From the NCBI RefSeq assembly GCF_009660225.1, contig NZ_CP045920.1, positions 3,112,079 to 3,176,078 of the forward strand: DNA of 64,000 nt, given 5' to 3'. Numbering within the stretch: position 1 is the first letter of the stretch; every line of letters begins with the position of its first letter. The DNA comes from Pseudactinotalea sp. HY158. Its GTDB lineage: Bacteria > Actinomycetota > Actinomycetes > Actinomycetales > Beutenbergiaceae. The notes under the pieces are model-generated. The model was not told the DNA's origin. It made no database searches and saw only the letters and a list, made by a program, of their open reading frames with translations. This document shows, one piece after another, positions 48,585 to 59,961 of the stretch. The translations under genes and the position numbers were made by a program.

Positions 48585-50113
48585 GAAGCGCTCCCGATGA
48601 TCTGGGCGAGAGTGTCAGCGATGGGGTTGACCGCATCGAGAACGGGCGCCGGATAGAAGCCCAGGAAGAGCATCGCCGCGATGAGGACCCCCGCGACGGT
48701 CTTCTCCCGGCCGTCCAGATCCGGCATCCCGCGGTACTTCTCGTTCGGTGGACCGGTGTAGATGCGTTGATAGGACATGAGGATGTACAGCGCCGAGAGC
48801 ACGATGCCGATGACGGCCGCGATCCCGATCCAGACGGCGTTCTGGAAGGAGCCGAGCAGCACCTGGTACTCGGGCACGAAGCCGGACAGGCCGGGGAGCG
48901 CGAGCGAGGCGAATCCGGAGATGAGCCAGGTGCCGGCGATGATCGGGGTGATGCGCTGCATGCCCCCGTAGGAGTCCATGAGCTGGGTTCCCCCGCGCTG
49001 GGTCTGGAAGCCGGAGATGAGGAAGAGTCCGGCGATCGAGAGGCCGTGGGCGACCATGTAGATCATCGCCCCGCTCAGGGCGGTGGTGGTGCCCACGAAG
49101 ATGCCCAGCACGATGAAGCCGAAGTGGCTGACCGAGCTGAACGCGATCATCCGCATGACGTCCGTCTGCCCGATCGCCACGATCCCGCCGTAGATGATCG
49201 CGATGACCGCGAGCACGATGATCACCGGGGCGGCCGCCTTCGAGGCGTCCGGGAAGATCGGCAGGCACAGCACGATCATCCCGAACGTGCCCACCTTGTC
49301 GAGGACGCCGACGAGCAGCGTGGAGGTGCCCGGAGGTGCCTGGGCGGCGCTGTCGGGCAGCCACGTGTGCACCGGAACCATCGGCGCCTTGATCGCGAAC
49401 GCCACGAAGAACGTGAGGAAGAGCCACATCTGCAGCGTCGCGTCCCCGCCCACCGCGTTCGTGACGTTCTCGAGCAGGAAGGCGCTCGGGCCCTGGTCGG
49501 TCTGGAAGTACAGCGCGATGACGCCGACGAGCATGATGAGCCCGCCCGCGAGCGAGTAGACGAGGAACTTGATCGCGGCGCTGCGGCGGTTCGGCCCGCC
49601 GTAGGAACCGATCATGAAGTAGATCGGGATGAGGATCGCCTCGAACAGGATGTAGAAGAAGAACACGTCCTGCGCGACGAAGATCGCGATCATGAGCGCC
49701 TCGAGCACGAGGATGAGCGCCATGTAACTGGCCCGGCGATAGTCGAGCGCTGCCTTGGCGGTGACCCCCTCGGGGAGGGTCACCTCGTTCCAGGCGGAGA
49801 GGATGACGATCGGCACGAGCAGCGCGGCGAGCAGCACCATGACGAGGCCGAGGCCGGTGACCCCGACGGCGTAGGAGGCGCCGAAGGCCGGGATCCACTC
49901 GGCCACCTGCGTGAACTGGGGCGTCGAGGCGTTCGCGATGTCGAAGCCGCCCGCGAGCCACCCGGCGCCCGCGAGCACGACGACGGAGGTGACCAGGGCG
50001 ATCGGGCGGGCTGCGGCCCGCAGGGGTCGCACGGCCCAGATGAGCAGCGCGACGACCGCGGGGACGAGGATGAGGAGAGTCAGAATCGACTGTCCGGCAA
50101 TCTGTGTGGGCAT
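48581..50113 (-). CDS. nuoM: NADH-quinone oxidoreductase subunit M
   Basis: An antiporter-like subunit of complex I, 510 residues with about fourteen helices. It contains the motifs FVAFAIKAPMVPVHTWLPDSAAQAPPGTSTLL and an FFYILFEAILIPIYFMIG segment with the conserved Glu. Length is normal. It starts at ATG 50113 and overlaps nuoN by four bases; a 15-base gap separates it from nuoL. Identity follows family motifs and the gene order L-M-N. Confidence 0.96.
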   Translation of the reverse strand: MPTQIAGQSILTLLILVPAVVALLIWAVRPLRAAARPIALVTSVVVLAGAGWLAGGFDIANASTPQFTQVAEWIPAFGASYAVGVTGLGLVMVLLAALLVPIVILSAWNEVTLPEGVTAKAALDYRRASYMALILVLEALMIAIFVAQDVFFFYILFEAILIPIYFMIGSYGGPNRRSAAIKFLVYSLAGGLIMLVGVIALYFQTDQGPSAFLLENVTNAVGGDATLQMWLFLTFFVAFAIKAPMVPVHTWLPDSAAQAPPGTSTLLVGVLDKVGTFGMIVLCLPIFPDASKAAAPVIIVLAVIAIIYGGIVAIGQTDVMRMIAFSSVSHFGFIVLGIFVGTTTALSGAMIYMVAHGLSIAGLFLISGFQTQRGGTQLMDSYGGMQRITPIIAGTWLISGFASLALPGLSGFVPEYQVLLGSFQNAVWIGIAAVIGIVLSALYILMSYQRIYTGPPNEKYRGMPDLDGREKTVAGVLIAAMLFLGFYPAPVLDAVNPIADTLAQIIGSAS

Positions 50114-50128
50114 CCGTGATTCTCCTGC

Positions 50129-52039
50129 TCAGTACCGGATCGCGAGCACGACGACGAGGGAGGCGACGACCCCGACGGCCATGAGTGCGCTGTAGCTGCG
50201 GACATAACCGTTCTGGAGGCGCCGGAGCCGTTCGCCCCAGCCCACCGTGCCGGATCCGAGGCCGCGCACGGCCCCGTCGACGACGGCGCCATCGGCGTAG
50301 ACGAGCGTGCGGGTCAGGTGCAGGCCCGGACGCCCGACGAGGGCCTCGTTCACGTCGTCCTGGTGAAGGTCGACCCGGGCGGCGCGGGTGAGCACGCTGC
50401 CGACGGGCGGCGCGATCGGCACCTCGTTCGCGGCGTACTGGCGCCAGGCCAGGAACACCCCGATGGCCACGAGCACGAGCGTGGCGGTGGTGATCACCGG
50501 CACGGACAGCACCGGCTCGTGATGCTCGACCGGCCCGGTCACCGGCGCGAGCCAGGTGGAGAACCGGTCGCCGATCGCGAGGAACGCTCCGAGTCCGACC
50601 GAGCCGATCGCGAGGATGATCATCGGGATCGTCATGAGCGCCGGGGACTCGTGCGGGTGCTGCTCCGGGCCGGGAAGCCCGTTGCGCCCGTCGTTGAAGC
50701 GCTCCTTGCCGTGGAAGGTCATGAAGAAGAGCCGCGACATGTAGAAGGCGGTGATCCCCGCGCCCAGGAGCGCGACGCCGCCGAAGACCCAGGGCTGCCA
50801 GCCCTCGCCGACGAACGCGGCCTCGATGATCTTGTCCTTCGACCAGAATCCGCTCAGGCCGGGGAAGCCGATGATGGCCAGCCAGCCGGCCCCGAACGTG
50901 ATCCAGGTGATCTTCATGTACCGGCTCAGGCCACCGAACCCGCGCATGTTCACGACGTCGTTCATGCCGTGCATGACCGACCCGGATCCGAGGAAGAGGC
51001 CGGCCTTGAAGAAGCCGTGGGTGATCAGGTGGAAGATCGCGAACGCGTAGCCGATCGGGCCGAGCCCGGCGGCGAGCATCATGTAGCCGATCTGGCTCAT
51101 CGTCGAGGCGGCGAGCGCCTTCTTCAGGTCGTCCTTCGCGCAACCGACGATCGCCCCGAACAGCAGCGTGATCGCACCGACGATGACGACGACGAGCTGG
51201 GCGGCGGGCGCCCCCTCGAAGATCGGGCCGGAGCGCACCACGAGGTAGACGCCGGCGGTGACCATCGTGGCGGCGTGGATGAGGGCCGAGACCGGCGTCG
51301 GGCCGGCCATCGCGTCTCCCAGCCAGGCCTGCAGCGGGAACTGGGCGGACTTGCCGCAGGCCCCGATGAGGAAGGCGATGCCCGCGAACGTGAGCACGCC
51401 CTCGTTCGTCCCGGCCGCGGCGTCGAAGACAGTCTCGAAGTCGACGGCGCCGATGGTCGCGAACAGCACCATCATGCCGACGAGCATGCCCATGTCGCCG
51501 ACGCGGTTCATCACGAACGCCTTCTTCGCGGCGACCGCGTACTCCGTCCGCTGATTCCAGAACCCGATGAGCAGGTAGGAGGCGACGCCGACGCCCTCCC
51601 AGCCGAGGAAGAGGAACGCGTAGGAGTCCGCCATCACGAGGATGAGCATCGACGCGACGAACAGGTTGAGGTAGGCGAAGAAGCGTCGGCGAGCGACGTC
51701 GTCCTTCATGTACGCGACCGAGTAGATGTGGATGAGCGTGCCCACGAACGTGACCAGGAGCATGAACGAGATCGACAGCGTGTCGATCCGCAGCCCGGCG
51801 GAGACGTTGAGAGCGGAGCCCGTGATCCAGTCGTACAGGTGCACGTCGACCGCACGGTCGGCCGGCGCGCGACCGAGGAAGTCGATCAGCAGCGCGATGG
51901 CCAGGACACCGGAGGCACCGGAGGCGAGAACGCCGAGCCAGTGGCCCCACGAATCGGCGGCGCGCCCCAGCAGGAGCAGGAGGCCGGCGCTCACCAGGGG
52001 AATGGCGATGAGCAGCCAGGAGGCATTGACGAGGTCCAC
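50129..52039 (-). CDS. nuoL: NADH-quinone oxidoreductase subunit L
   Basis: The largest antiporter-like subunit, 636 residues, ending with the long amphipathic lateral helix. Motifs seen include [16 protein letters not shown] with the conserved Glu, [33 protein letters not shown] and [20 protein letters not shown], typical of NuoL. It starts at ATG 52039, ten bases after nuoK. It is intact, with no sign of a frameshift. Confidence 0.97.
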   Translation of the reverse strand: MDLVNASWLLIAIPLVSAGLLLLLGRAADSWGHWLGVLASGASGVLAIALLIDFLGRAPADRAVDVHLYDWITGSALNVSAGLRIDTLSISFMLLVTFVGTLIHIYSVAYMKDDVARRRFFAYLNLFVASMLILVMADSYAFLFLGWEGVGVASYLLIGFWNQRTEYAVAAKKAFVMNRVGDMGMLVGMMVLFATIGAVDFETVFDAAAGTNEGVLTFAGIAFLIGACGKSAQFPLQAWLGDAMAGPTPVSALIHAATMVTAGVYLVVRSGPIFEGAPAAQLVVVIVGAITLLFGAIVGCAKDDLKKALAASTMSQIGYMMLAAGLGPIGYAFAIFHLITHGFFKAGLFLGSGSVMHGMNDVVNMRGFGGLSRYMKITWITFGAGWLAIIGFPGLSGFWSKDKIIEAAFVGEGWQPWVFGGVALLGAGITAFYMSRLFFMTFHGKERFNDGRNGLPGPEQHPHESPALMTIPMIILAIGSVGLGAFLAIGDRFSTWLAPVTGPVEHHEPVLSVPVITTATLVLVAIGVFLAWRQYAANEVPIAPPVGSVLTRAARVDLHQDDVNEALVGRPGLHLTRTLVYADGAVVDGAVRGLGSGTVGWGERLRRLQNGYVRSYSALMAVGVVASLVVVLAIRY

Positions 52040-52049
52040 GTGTATTCCC

Positions 52050-52349
52050 CTAGTTCTTCAGGAGGCTGACGTCGTCGAGCGACGCCGACACCCGGGATCG
52101 GAAGATGGACACGATGATCGCGAGGCCGATGACCACCTCGGCCGCGGCGACGACCATGACGAAGAACGCGATCACCTCACCGCGAAGGTCGCCGTGGATG
52201 CGGGCGAACGCGATGAGCATGAGGTTGGCCGCATTGAGCATGAGTTCGACACCCATGAACGCCACGATCGCGTTGCGCCGCACGAGCACCGTGACGGTGC
52301 CGATGGTGAACAGGATGCCCGAGAGCACCAGGTAGTTGAGCATGCTCAT
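52050..52349 (-). CDS. nuoK: NADH-quinone oxidoreductase subunit K
   Basis: A 99-residue membrane subunit with three helices. It starts [17 protein letters not shown] and contains the conserved Glu in [13 protein letters not shown] and a second Glu in [11 protein letters not shown], both part of the proton path. The ATG at 52349 overlaps the nuoJ stop (ATGA). Length matches the family. Confidence 0.97.
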   Translation of the reverse strand: MSMLNYLVLSGILFTIGTVTVLVRRNAIVAFMGVELMLNAANLMLIAFARIHGDLRGEVIAFFVMVVAAAEVVIGLAIIVSIFRSRVSASLDDVSLLKN

Positions 52350-53188
52350 GGGCGGGTCTCCTCCGTCTCGGTGTTCACCGGGAACTCACTCACGTCCTCG
52401 AGCTCCGAGACCTCGGTCGCGCTGCCGCGGCCGAGTTCGAGCCGCTGCGGCGGGGTGGCGAACTGGCCGCGGACCCGCAGCACGGAGGAGACCGACTCGT
52501 CCACGGGCCGGCCCGCGGCGTCGATCGCCGGCATGTCCGCCGAGTTGTGGCGGGCGTAGACCCCCGGTCCGGGCCGCACGGTGATCGTGCCGGAGGACTC
52601 CCCGGCGCCGTAGGCCCGCATCCGGGCGCTCGCCAACTCGGGCTGGCCGACCTTCTCGGTGAGCCGGAGCCGGTGCGTGAGCGTGATGGCCCCGAGGGCC
52701 GCCGTGATGAGCAGGGCCCCGGTCAACTCGAACGGGAACACGAACTCGGAGAAGATGAGCCGCGCGACCCCGACCGGGTTGCCGTCGGCGTTCGCCGCGG
52801 CCAGCCCGACCGGTTCGGGCAGGCTCGCCCGCGTGGTGACAGCGATGAGCAGGATGAGCGTGCCCACCCCGGCGAGCACCGCCCACCAGCGCTGGCCGGT
52901 GAGGGTCTCGGTGAGGGACTCGCTCGAGTCGACGCCGATGAGCATGATGACGAACAGGAACAGCATCATCACGGCGCCGGTGTACACGACCACCTGGGCC
53001 ACGCCGAGGAACGGCGCCTCGTTCGCGGTGTAGAGCACGGCGAGGCCGATCATCACGCCGGCGACCGCGACCGCGATGTGCACGATCCGCTTGCTGAAGA
53101 TCAGCCCGAGCGCGCCGATCACCATGAGGGGGGCGAGGATCCAGAAGACCACCCCCTCTCCCGTGGACAACGTCAGTGGCTCGGTCAC
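52346..53188 (-). CDS. nuoJ: NADH-quinone oxidoreductase subunit J
   Basis: A 280-residue membrane subunit with five N-terminal helices (residues 10-165), including the [24 protein letters not shown] motif typical of NuoJ. The C-terminal 100 residues are a hydrophilic extension usual in actinobacterial NuoJ. I start at the GTG at 53188, which overlaps the nuoI stop (GTGA). It is coupled downstream to nuoK. Confidence 0.95.
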   Translation of the reverse strand: MTEPLTLSTGEGVVFWILAPLMVIGALGLIFSKRIVHIAVAVAGVMIGLAVLYTANEAPFLGVAQVVVYTGAVMMLFLFVIMLIGVDSSESLTETLTGQRWWAVLAGVGTLILLIAVTTRASLPEPVGLAAANADGNPVGVARLIFSEFVFPFELTGALLITAALGAITLTHRLRLTEKVGQPELASARMRAYGAGESSGTITVRPGPGVYARHNSADMPAIDAAGRPVDESVSSVLRVRGQFATPPQRLELGRGSATEVSELEDVSEFPVNTETEETRP

Positions 53189-53931
53189 CGGGTACCTCCC
53201 GCGGGTGAGTGAGTGCTGGACTCGGCCCGCGCGGCGGCGGCCGCGGCCGAGTCGAGGGTCTCGTCGTGGGGGCGGTGCTCGCGGACCCAGTCCACCTGGG
53301 ATCGGGTCGGGCCGGTCACCTCGCCCTTGTAGTAGTCGACATCGGTCGTGCCCTCGACCATCGGGTGGGGGGCGGCGAGCATGCCGTCCCGCAGCGGCGC
53401 GAGCAGCTCGTCCTTGGTGTAGATCATCTCCGCCCGGGTCTGGCCGGCGAGCTCGAACTCGTTGCTCATCGTCAGGGCCCGGGTGGGGCAGGCCTCGATG
53501 CACAGGCCGCAGAAGATGCACCGCAGGTAGTTGATCTGGTACGTGCGCCCGTACCGCTCGCCCGGCGCGTACTGCGCGTCGGGCGTGTTGTTGCCGGCCT
53601 CGACGTAGATCGCATCCGCCGGGCAGGCCCAGGCGCACAGCTCACAGCCGATGCACTTCTCGAGCCCGTCGGGGTGACGGTTGAGCATGTGCCGGCCGTG
53701 GTAGCGCGGCTCGGTCGGGACCTTCTCGAACGGGTACTGCTCGGTGGCGGTGTGCCGGAACAGGGTGGAGAACGTCACGCCGAAGCCGGCGACCGGTGCG
53801 AGGGTCTGACCCACCGGACCCGTGTTCGGGTCGCCGACGAGCTCCGCGGCGTCCCGCCCGGGAACACCCGCCCAGGGCCTGGGGGTCACCTGCGAGTGCT
53901 CGGCGGACGGATCGGGAGTCTGCTCAGACAT
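53185..53931 (-). CDS. nuoI: NADH-quinone oxidoreductase subunit I
   Basis: A 248-residue peripheral-arm subunit carrying two [4Fe-4S] clusters. The motifs [12 protein letters not shown] and [12 protein letters not shown] supply the eight ligands of N6a and N6b. It has an N-terminal extension of about 60 residues and an acidic tail typical of actinobacteria. The ATG at 53931 lies within the 3' end of nuoH (8-base overlap), and the gene overlaps nuoJ by four bases. Confidence 0.97.
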   Translation of the reverse strand: MSEQTPDPSAEHSQVTPRPWAGVPGRDAAELVGDPNTGPVGQTLAPVAGFGVTFSTLFRHTATEQYPFEKVPTEPRYHGRHMLNRHPDGLEKCIGCELCAWACPADAIYVEAGNNTPDAQYAPGERYGRTYQINYLRCIFCGLCIEACPTRALTMSNEFELAGQTRAEMIYTKDELLAPLRDGMLAAPHPMVEGTTDVDYYKGEVTGPTRSQVDWVREHRPHDETLDSAAAAAARAESSTHSPAGGTR

Positions 53932-55282
53932 CGTCGGTCTCCTTCTCTCCAGCGGGGGCCGTCACCTTGGCGCGGCGTGGGGACGGCGGCAGCTGCTGCC
54001 CGGGCAGCGGTGGCACCGGGTAGCCGCCGGCGAACGCGTCGAACTCCTCGGGTTCGGCGGGCTCGGCGTTGACGGACTCGAGCACCCGGCGGGGCTCCTT
54101 CGCGAGGAGCGCGAAGGCGAGGATGAGCAGCACACCGGCCGCGATGATGATCCACGTGCGCAGCGGGAGCGGTCCGAGCCGGCCGTCCAGGTCGAGGCTG
54201 CCGAACTGGATGACGCCCTGGTAGACGGACACGATGACCACCCATGCGAGGGCGATCGGGATGAGGATCTTCCAGCCGAGGTTCATGAACTGGTCGTAGC
54301 GGAAGCGCAGCAGCGTTCCGCGCAGCCACACGAAGAAGCCCATGAGCAGCCAGAGCTTGACGAGGAACCAGACGACCGGCATGATCCCGACCTCGGCCCA
54401 GCTGAAGTAGTTGAACGGGAACGGCGCGTGCCAGCCGCCGAGGAACAGCGTGGTGGCGATCGCGGAGACGTTCATCATGTTGATGTACTCGGCCAGGTAG
54501 AACCAGGCGAACTTCATCGAGGAGTACTCGGTCTGGAAGCCGCCGACGAGCTCGCCCTCGGCCTCGGGGAGGTCGAAGGGCAGCCGGTTCGTCTCGCCGA
54601 CCATCGAGATGATGTAGACGACGAAGGCCGGGAAGAGCGCGATCGCCCACCATGCGCCGCCGTTCTCCCCCGTCTGGGAGGCGACGATCTCCGACGTCGA
54701 CATCGAGCCGGAGACGATGAACACGCTCACGAGCGAGAGGCCCATGCCGAGCTCGTAGGAGATGACCTGCGCGGTCGAGCGCACCGCCCCGAGGAGCGGG
54801 TAGGTCGACCCGGAGGACCAGCCTCCGAGGACGATCCCGTAGACCCCGAGGGCCGCGATCGCGAGGATGTAGAGCACCGCGACCGGCATGTCGGTCAGCT
54901 GGAGCGGCGTGGTCACGCCGAAGATCTCCCGCTCCGGGCCGAACGGGATGACGGCGAAGATGAGGAAGGCGGAGACCACCGAGATGAGCGGCGCGATGAT
55001 GTAGATCACCTTGTCCGCCGCCTTGACGGTGATGTCCTCCTTGAGCACGAGCTTGAGCGCGTCGGGGATCGACTGCACGAGGCCGAAGGGCCCGCGCACG
55101 TTGGGCCCGAGGCGCTGCTGGAACCGGCCGATGAGGCGTCGCTCGAACCACAGGGCCAGCAGCACCGACAACAACAGGAACAGCAGGATGCACACGGCCT
55201 TGATCAGCGACACGAGCACCGTGTCATTGCTGAAGTCGGCACCGCGGGGGGCCTGCGCCAGGATCGGGGCCAGGTTCATCAT
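53924..55282 (-). CDS. nuoH: NADH-quinone oxidoreductase subunit H
   Basis: The membrane subunit that forms the quinone-binding pocket with NuoB and NuoD. The 452-residue protein has eight helices with [26 protein letters not shown] and [20 protein letters not shown], the conserved charged loops of the quinone site, and a Pro-rich cytosolic C-terminal tail (about 405-452). The ATG at 55282 overlaps the nuoG stop, with GAGGAGGA upstream. A second ATG follows directly. Confidence 0.96.
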   Translation of the reverse strand: MMNLAPILAQAPRGADFSNDTVLVSLIKAVCILLFLLLSVLLALWFERRLIGRFQQRLGPNVRGPFGLVQSIPDALKLVLKEDITVKAADKVIYIIAPLISVVSAFLIFAVIPFGPEREIFGVTTPLQLTDMPVAVLYILAIAALGVYGIVLGGWSSGSTYPLLGAVRSTAQVISYELGMGLSLVSVFIVSGSMSTSEIVASQTGENGGAWWAIALFPAFVVYIISMVGETNRLPFDLPEAEGELVGGFQTEYSSMKFAWFYLAEYINMMNVSAIATTLFLGGWHAPFPFNYFSWAEVGIMPVVWFLVKLWLLMGFFVWLRGTLLRFRYDQFMNLGWKILIPIALAWVVIVSVYQGVIQFGSLDLDGRLGPLPLRTWIIIAAGVLLILAFALLAKEPRRVLESVNAEPAEPEEFDAFAGGYPVPPLPGQQLPPSPRRAKVTAPAGEKETDDV

Positions 55283-57956
55283 CGGGATTCCTCCTCGAGG
55301 GTGTCCGCTGCGGCAGCGAGGGCGACCTCGGCGCCGGCGGCGACTCCGAGCATCCGGTAGACCGACGATCCCGGCGAGTGCATCGGCACCCACACGACGT
55401 GGTCGGGCATCGCGGTGGGCAGCACCGGCAGCGTGATCTGCCCGGACGGGCCGGTGACGGTCACGCGGCTGTCGAGACCGACGCCGAGCGCATCGGCCGT
55501 GGCCGGCGAGATGCGCACGACGGGCCGGTGGGCCGTGCCCGCGAGGTACGGCTCGCCGTCCTGCCCCGACCCGGCGTCGAGCATCATCCGCCACGTGGCC
55601 AGCACGTGGCCTCCGCCGCCGGCCGGTGGGCCGACCGGTTCGGCGGCGGGGGCGGCGACCTGGGGCGCGTCGATCCGGGCGCCGTCCCAGCCGGCGAAGC
55701 CGGTGAGTTCGCGGTGGATCGAGTCCAGCTCGTCGGTGCCCAGGTCCAGCTCCATCGCCGCGCCGATCATGTCGATCACGCCGGCGTCGCTGCGCATGCT
55801 CGTGGGGAAGACCTGACCGAACGGCCGGGGGCGTCCCTCCCAGTTGAGGAAGGTGCCGGACTTCTGGGTCGGGGCGGCGACGGGGAGCACGACGTCCGCG
55901 TAGGCGCTGATCTGGGTGCGTCGCACCTCGAGCTGGACCACGAAGCCGGCGTTCGCGAACGCCCGCTCGGCGGCGGCGGGATCGGGCAGGTCGGCCAGGT
56001 CGAGTCCGCCGACCACGAGTCCTCCCAGGTCGCCGGAGCCGGCGGCCGCGAGGATCTGCTCGGTGTCGCGGCCCGGGCGCTCGGGGAGCTCGGGCACCGA
56101 CCAGGCGGCGGCGACGTCGATGCGCGCCTCCGCGTCGGCGACGGGCCGCCCCCGGGGAGCAGGGTCGGCAGCAGTCCGGCCTCGACCGCTCCGCGGTCGC
56201 CGGCCCGGCGCGGGACCCAGGCGAGCCGGGCGCCCGTGGCACGGGCGAGGGCGAGGGCCGCGGTGTAGCCGCCGGGGCTGAGCGCGAGCCGCTCGCCGAC
56301 GAGGATGACGGCGCCGTCGGCCCGGAGGGCCTCGGCGACCTGGGCCGTGTCACCGGCGGCACCGGCGGCACCCGCGTCGGCCGGCGAGGTCAGTGAGGCC
56401 AGTGCGGCGGCCTCGCCGCCGGGGCCGGTGGTGAGGACGCGCGCGCGCAGCTTCGTGCTGCCGCGGGTCGCGAACGGGGCGATCGTGGAGACCGAGACCG
56501 TGCCCGCGAGCATCCCCTTGCGGAGGCGGAGGAAGATCGTGCCCGCCTCCTCCTCCGGTTCGAGTCCGACGAGCAGCACGTGCCCGGCGCGCTCGATATC
56601 GGAGAAGGTGACCTCCATCGAGGAGCCGGCGACGTGGTGTCCGAGGAACGCGGCCTCCTCGGCGGAGTGGGCGCGGGAGCGGAAGTCGATGTCGTTCGTG
56701 TCGAAGGCGACCCGTGCGAACTTCGACCAGGCGTAGGACTCCTCGAGGGTGAGCCGCCCGCCGGGAAGCAGTCCGACGCCCCGATCGGTGGCGCCGCGCA
56801 GCCCGCGGGCCGCGAGGTGGATCGCCTCGGACCAGCTGGTGGCCTCGAGCTCGCCGGTCTCCTCGTTGCGCACGAGCGGGGTGGTGAGCACGTCCGGGCC
56901 GGCCTGCCACGTGAAGGCGAAGCGGTCCTTGTCGGTGATCCACTCCTCGTTCACGCCCGGATCGTCGCCGGAGAGGCGGCGCATGACGGTGCCGCGGCGG
57001 TGGTCGATCCGGATCGCGGAGCCGCAGCCGTCGTGCTCGGCGATCGAATCGACGGAGACGAGGTCGAAGGGGCGCGAACGGAACCGGTAGGTCGCCGACG
57101 TCAGGGCACCGACCGGGCAGATCTGGATCGTGTTCCCGGAGAAGTAGGAGGCGAACGGGCGTCCGGTCGAGTCCACCTCGGCGGAGCCGACGGTCTGGAT
57201 CATGCCGGCGGTGATCCCGCCCATGCCCTCGGGGCCGACGACCTCGCTCGTGTGCGCGGGGTCGGTGTGGGCGCCCTCGAGGGGGGCGATGTCGAGGATC
57301 GCCTCGTCGAACGTGCCGATCTGCTGGGCGTGGAGGGTGTGCACCTCCTGGCCCGGGGCCCCGCCGCCGCGTCCCTGCAGCGCGATGAAGGGATCGCCGG
57401 CGATCTCGTCCTGGAAGCGGGTACAGCGCTGGCACAGGATGCAGCGGTCGCGGTCGAGCAGGATCTGGGTGGAGATCTTGATCGGCTTCGGGAACGTGCG
57501 CTTGACGTCCGCGTACCGGCTCGTGGCGTTGCCGTTGCTCATCGCCTGGTTCTGCAGCGGGCACTCGCCGCCCTTGTCGCAGACGGGGCAGTCGAGCGGG
57601 TGGTTGACGAGCAGGAACTCGATCATGCCGTGCTGGGCCTTGTCGGCCACGGCGGAGGTGTGCTGGGTGTTGACGACCATGCCGGGCGAGGCGGTCATCG
57701 TGCACGAGGTCTGCGGCTTCGGCATCGCCCGGAGGTTCCCCTCCCGGTCGGGCATCGCCACGTCCACGAGGCACTGGCGACAGGCGCCGGCGGGCGCCAG
57801 CAGCGGGTGGTCGCAGAACCGGGGGATGTGGATGCCCGCCTGCTCGGCGGCGCGGATGATGAGGGTGCCCTTGGGCACGCTCACCTCGACGCCGTCGATG
57901 GTCAGGCCGACCTCCTCGACGGGGGCGGGTGCGTTCGTGTTCTGGCTGGCAGTCAT
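55279..57956 (-). CDS. nuoG: NADH-quinone oxidoreductase subunit G, apparent frameshift
   Basis: The largest peripheral subunit, with [2Fe-2S] and [4Fe-4S] clusters. Present are the N-terminal [50 protein letters not shown] and the CPVGAL motif, followed by the molybdopterin-oxidoreductase-like domain. The frame from ATG 57956 degenerates after LLPTLLPGG near 56153; the C-terminal third resumes in another frame as [11 protein letters not shown] and ends at 55279 with a normal C-terminus. Adding one G to the five-G run (plus-strand C run at 56149-56153) restores an uninterrupted 892-residue protein. I read it as one gene with a one-base deletion, real or from sequencing. It overlaps nuoF and nuoH at both ends. 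Confidence 0.93.
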
Positions 57957-59257
57957 CGGGCGACCTCGGTGAACAGGGCGTTGGCCTCGTAGGGGAAGAG
58001 TTCACGGGCCGGCGTGTGCAGGCCCTGCTCGAACTCCTCACGGAAGTATTTGATACCGCTCTTGACCGGCTGGGCGGAGGCATCGCCGAGGGCGCAGAAG
58101 GAGCGGCCGTCGATGTTCCCGGCGACGTCGAGGAGCAGGTCGACGTCCCCCTCGAGGCCCTGGCCCGCCTCGAGCCGGGTGAGCACCTGCTTCATCCAGT
58201 AGGTGCCCTCGCGGCACGGGGTGCACTTGCCGCACGACTCGTGGGCGTAGAAGTCGATCCAGCGGGAGACCGCACGGACCACCGAGGTCGTCTCGTCGAA
58301 GATCTGGAGCGCCCGGGTGCCGAGCATCGATCCGGCCGCGGCGACCGATTCGAAGTCGAGCGGGACGTCGAGGTGCTCGTCGGTGAAGATCGGGGTGGAG
58401 GAGCCACCCGGCGTCCAGAACTTGAGCCGATGACCGTCGCGGATCCCGCCGGCGAGCTCGAGCAGCTCCCGCAGGGTGATGCCGAGCGGTGCCTCGAACT
58501 GACCGGGCCGGGTCACGTGGCCCGAGAGCGAGAAGAGGCCGTGGCCGGTCGACTTGCCCGTGCCCATCGACTCGAACCAGCCGTCCCCCTCCCGCACGAT
58601 CCCGGGGACCGAGGCGATGGATTCGACGTTGTTGACCACGGTGGGCCGTGCGTCGAGACCGGCGACGGCCGGGAACGGGGGCTTGAGACGGGGCTGACCG
58701 CGTCGGCCCTCGAGGGAGTCGAGCAGCGCGGTCTCCTCCCCACAGATGTAGGCGCCCGCGCCCGCGTGGAGCGTGATCTCCAGGTCGAAGCCGGTGCCGA
58801 GGATGTTCGTGCCGAGCAGCCCGGCCTCGCGCGCCTCCCGGATCGCGTTCATGACGCGCCGGTGCACGTGCACGACCTCGCCGCGCAGGTAGATGAACGC
58901 GTGGTTGGAGCCGATCGCGAAGCTCGTGATCGCCATCCCCTCGATGAGGGAGTGCGGGTTGGCCAGCAGCAGCGGGATGTCCTTGCACGTGCCCGGCTCG
59001 GCCTCGTCGGCGTTGACCACGAGATAGCGGGGGCCGCCGTCCGGGGCCGGCAGGAACGACCACTTGAGCCCGGTCGGGAAGCCCGCACCGCCGCGCCCGC
59101 GCAGCCCCGAGCCCTTGACGAGCTCGATGAGCCGAGCCGGCTCGGTGTGGATCGCCGTGCGCCAGGCCTCGTAGCCCTGATGGGCCGAATAGGTCTCCAG
59201 GGTCCAGGAACGCTCGGCATCCCAGATGTCACTGAGAACGGGCGTCAGAGTGGTCAT
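57953..59257 (-). CDS. nuoF: NADH-quinone oxidoreductase subunit F
   Basis: The NADH-oxidising subunit with FMN and cluster N3, 434 residues. It shows the FMN/NADH motif [35 protein letters not shown] and the cluster motif [16 protein letters not shown]. Length and motifs are those of the family. Its ATG is at 59257, overlapping nuoE by four bases, and its stop overlaps the nuoG start (ATGA). Confidence 0.97.
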   Translation of the reverse strand: MTTLTPVLSDIWDAERSWTLETYSAHQGYEAWRTAIHTEPARLIELVKGSGLRGRGGAGFPTGLKWSFLPAPDGGPRYLVVNADEAEPGTCKDIPLLLANPHSLIEGMAITSFAIGSNHAFIYLRGEVVHVHRRVMNAIREAREAGLLGTNILGTGFDLEITLHAGAGAYICGEETALLDSLEGRRGQPRLKPPFPAVAGLDARPTVVNNVESIASVPGIVREGDGWFESMGTGKSTGHGLFSLSGHVTRPGQFEAPLGITLRELLELAGGIRDGHRLKFWTPGGSSTPIFTDEHLDVPLDFESVAAAGSMLGTRALQIFDETTSVVRAVSRWIDFYAHESCGKCTPCREGTYWMKQVLTRLEAGQGLEGDVDLLLDVAGNIDGRSFCALGDASAQPVKSGIKYFREEFEQGLHTPARELFPYEANALFTEVAR

Positions 59258-59961
59258 GACCGGCCTCCATCGTTCGAGTTCGGGCCCGGCTCGGGCTTCG
59301 GCGCGTGCCAGTCGTGCTCCCGAGAGAGCTTGAGCCCCTCGAGCGTGGCCGCACCGGCGCCGACGCCCTCGTTCGCGCGGCCGTCGTCGAAGCCGGCGAG
59401 GACCCGGGAGACCTCCTTGAAGGTCGCGACGGTCTCCGCTCCGCGGGTGGGCTGCACGGGCTTGCCGTCGAGGATCGCGTCGACCACCTCGAGGATCGCC
59501 TCGGGGGTCTGGTTGTCGAAGAACTCCCAGTTGATCATGACGACCGGGGCGAAGTCACAGGCGGCGTTGCACTCGATCCGCTCGAGCGTGATCTTCCCGT
59601 CCTCGGTCGTCTCGTCGTGACTGATGCCCAGCCGGCTCGAGATCCGCTCGAAGATCGCGTCACCGCCCATGACCGCACACAGGGTGTTCGTGCACACCCC
59701 GACCGTGTAGTCCCCGTTCGGCTTGCGCTTGTACTGGCTGTAGAAGGTCGCCACCGCGCTCACGTCGGCGCGGGAGAGTCCGAGCACCTCGGCGCACAGG
59801 GCGATGCCGGCCGGGGAGACGTAGCCGTCCTCGGCCTGGACCAGGTGGAGCATCGGCAGCAGGGCCGAGCGCGGCGTGGGATACCGGGCGATGATCTGTG
59901 CGGAATCGGCCCGCAGCCGGGCGTCGACGTCCTCAGGATAGCCGTGATATTCGATGGACAT
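59254..59961 (-). CDS. nuoE: NADH-quinone oxidoreductase subunit E
   Basis: A thioredoxin-fold [2Fe-2S] subunit of 235 residues. It has the ligand motifs CTNTLC and CNAAC in the C-terminal domain and the N-terminal helical ALLPMLHLVQAEDGYV. The usual length is about 160-250, with the actinobacterial C-terminal tail here. I start at the ATG at 59961, which overlaps the nuoD stop by one base (TGATG). Confidence 0.97.
   Translation of the reverse strand: MSIEYHGYPEDVDARLRADSAQIIARYPTPRSALLPMLHLVQAEDGYVSPAGIALCAEVLGLSRADVSAVATFYSQYKRKPNGDYTVGVCTNTLCAVMGGDAIFERISSRLGISHDETTEDGKITLERIECNAACDFAPVVMINWEFFDNQTPEAILEVVDAILDGKPVQPTRGAETVATFKEVSRVLAGFDDGRANEGVGAGAATLEGLKLSREHDWHAPKPEPGPNSNDGGRS

Noticed and set aside
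56149-56153. Programmed -1 ribosomal frameshifting in nuoG as the favoured explanation
   Set aside because: The site is not a classical slippery heptamer and no downstream pseudoknot is evident; a one-base loss in a G run is simpler.
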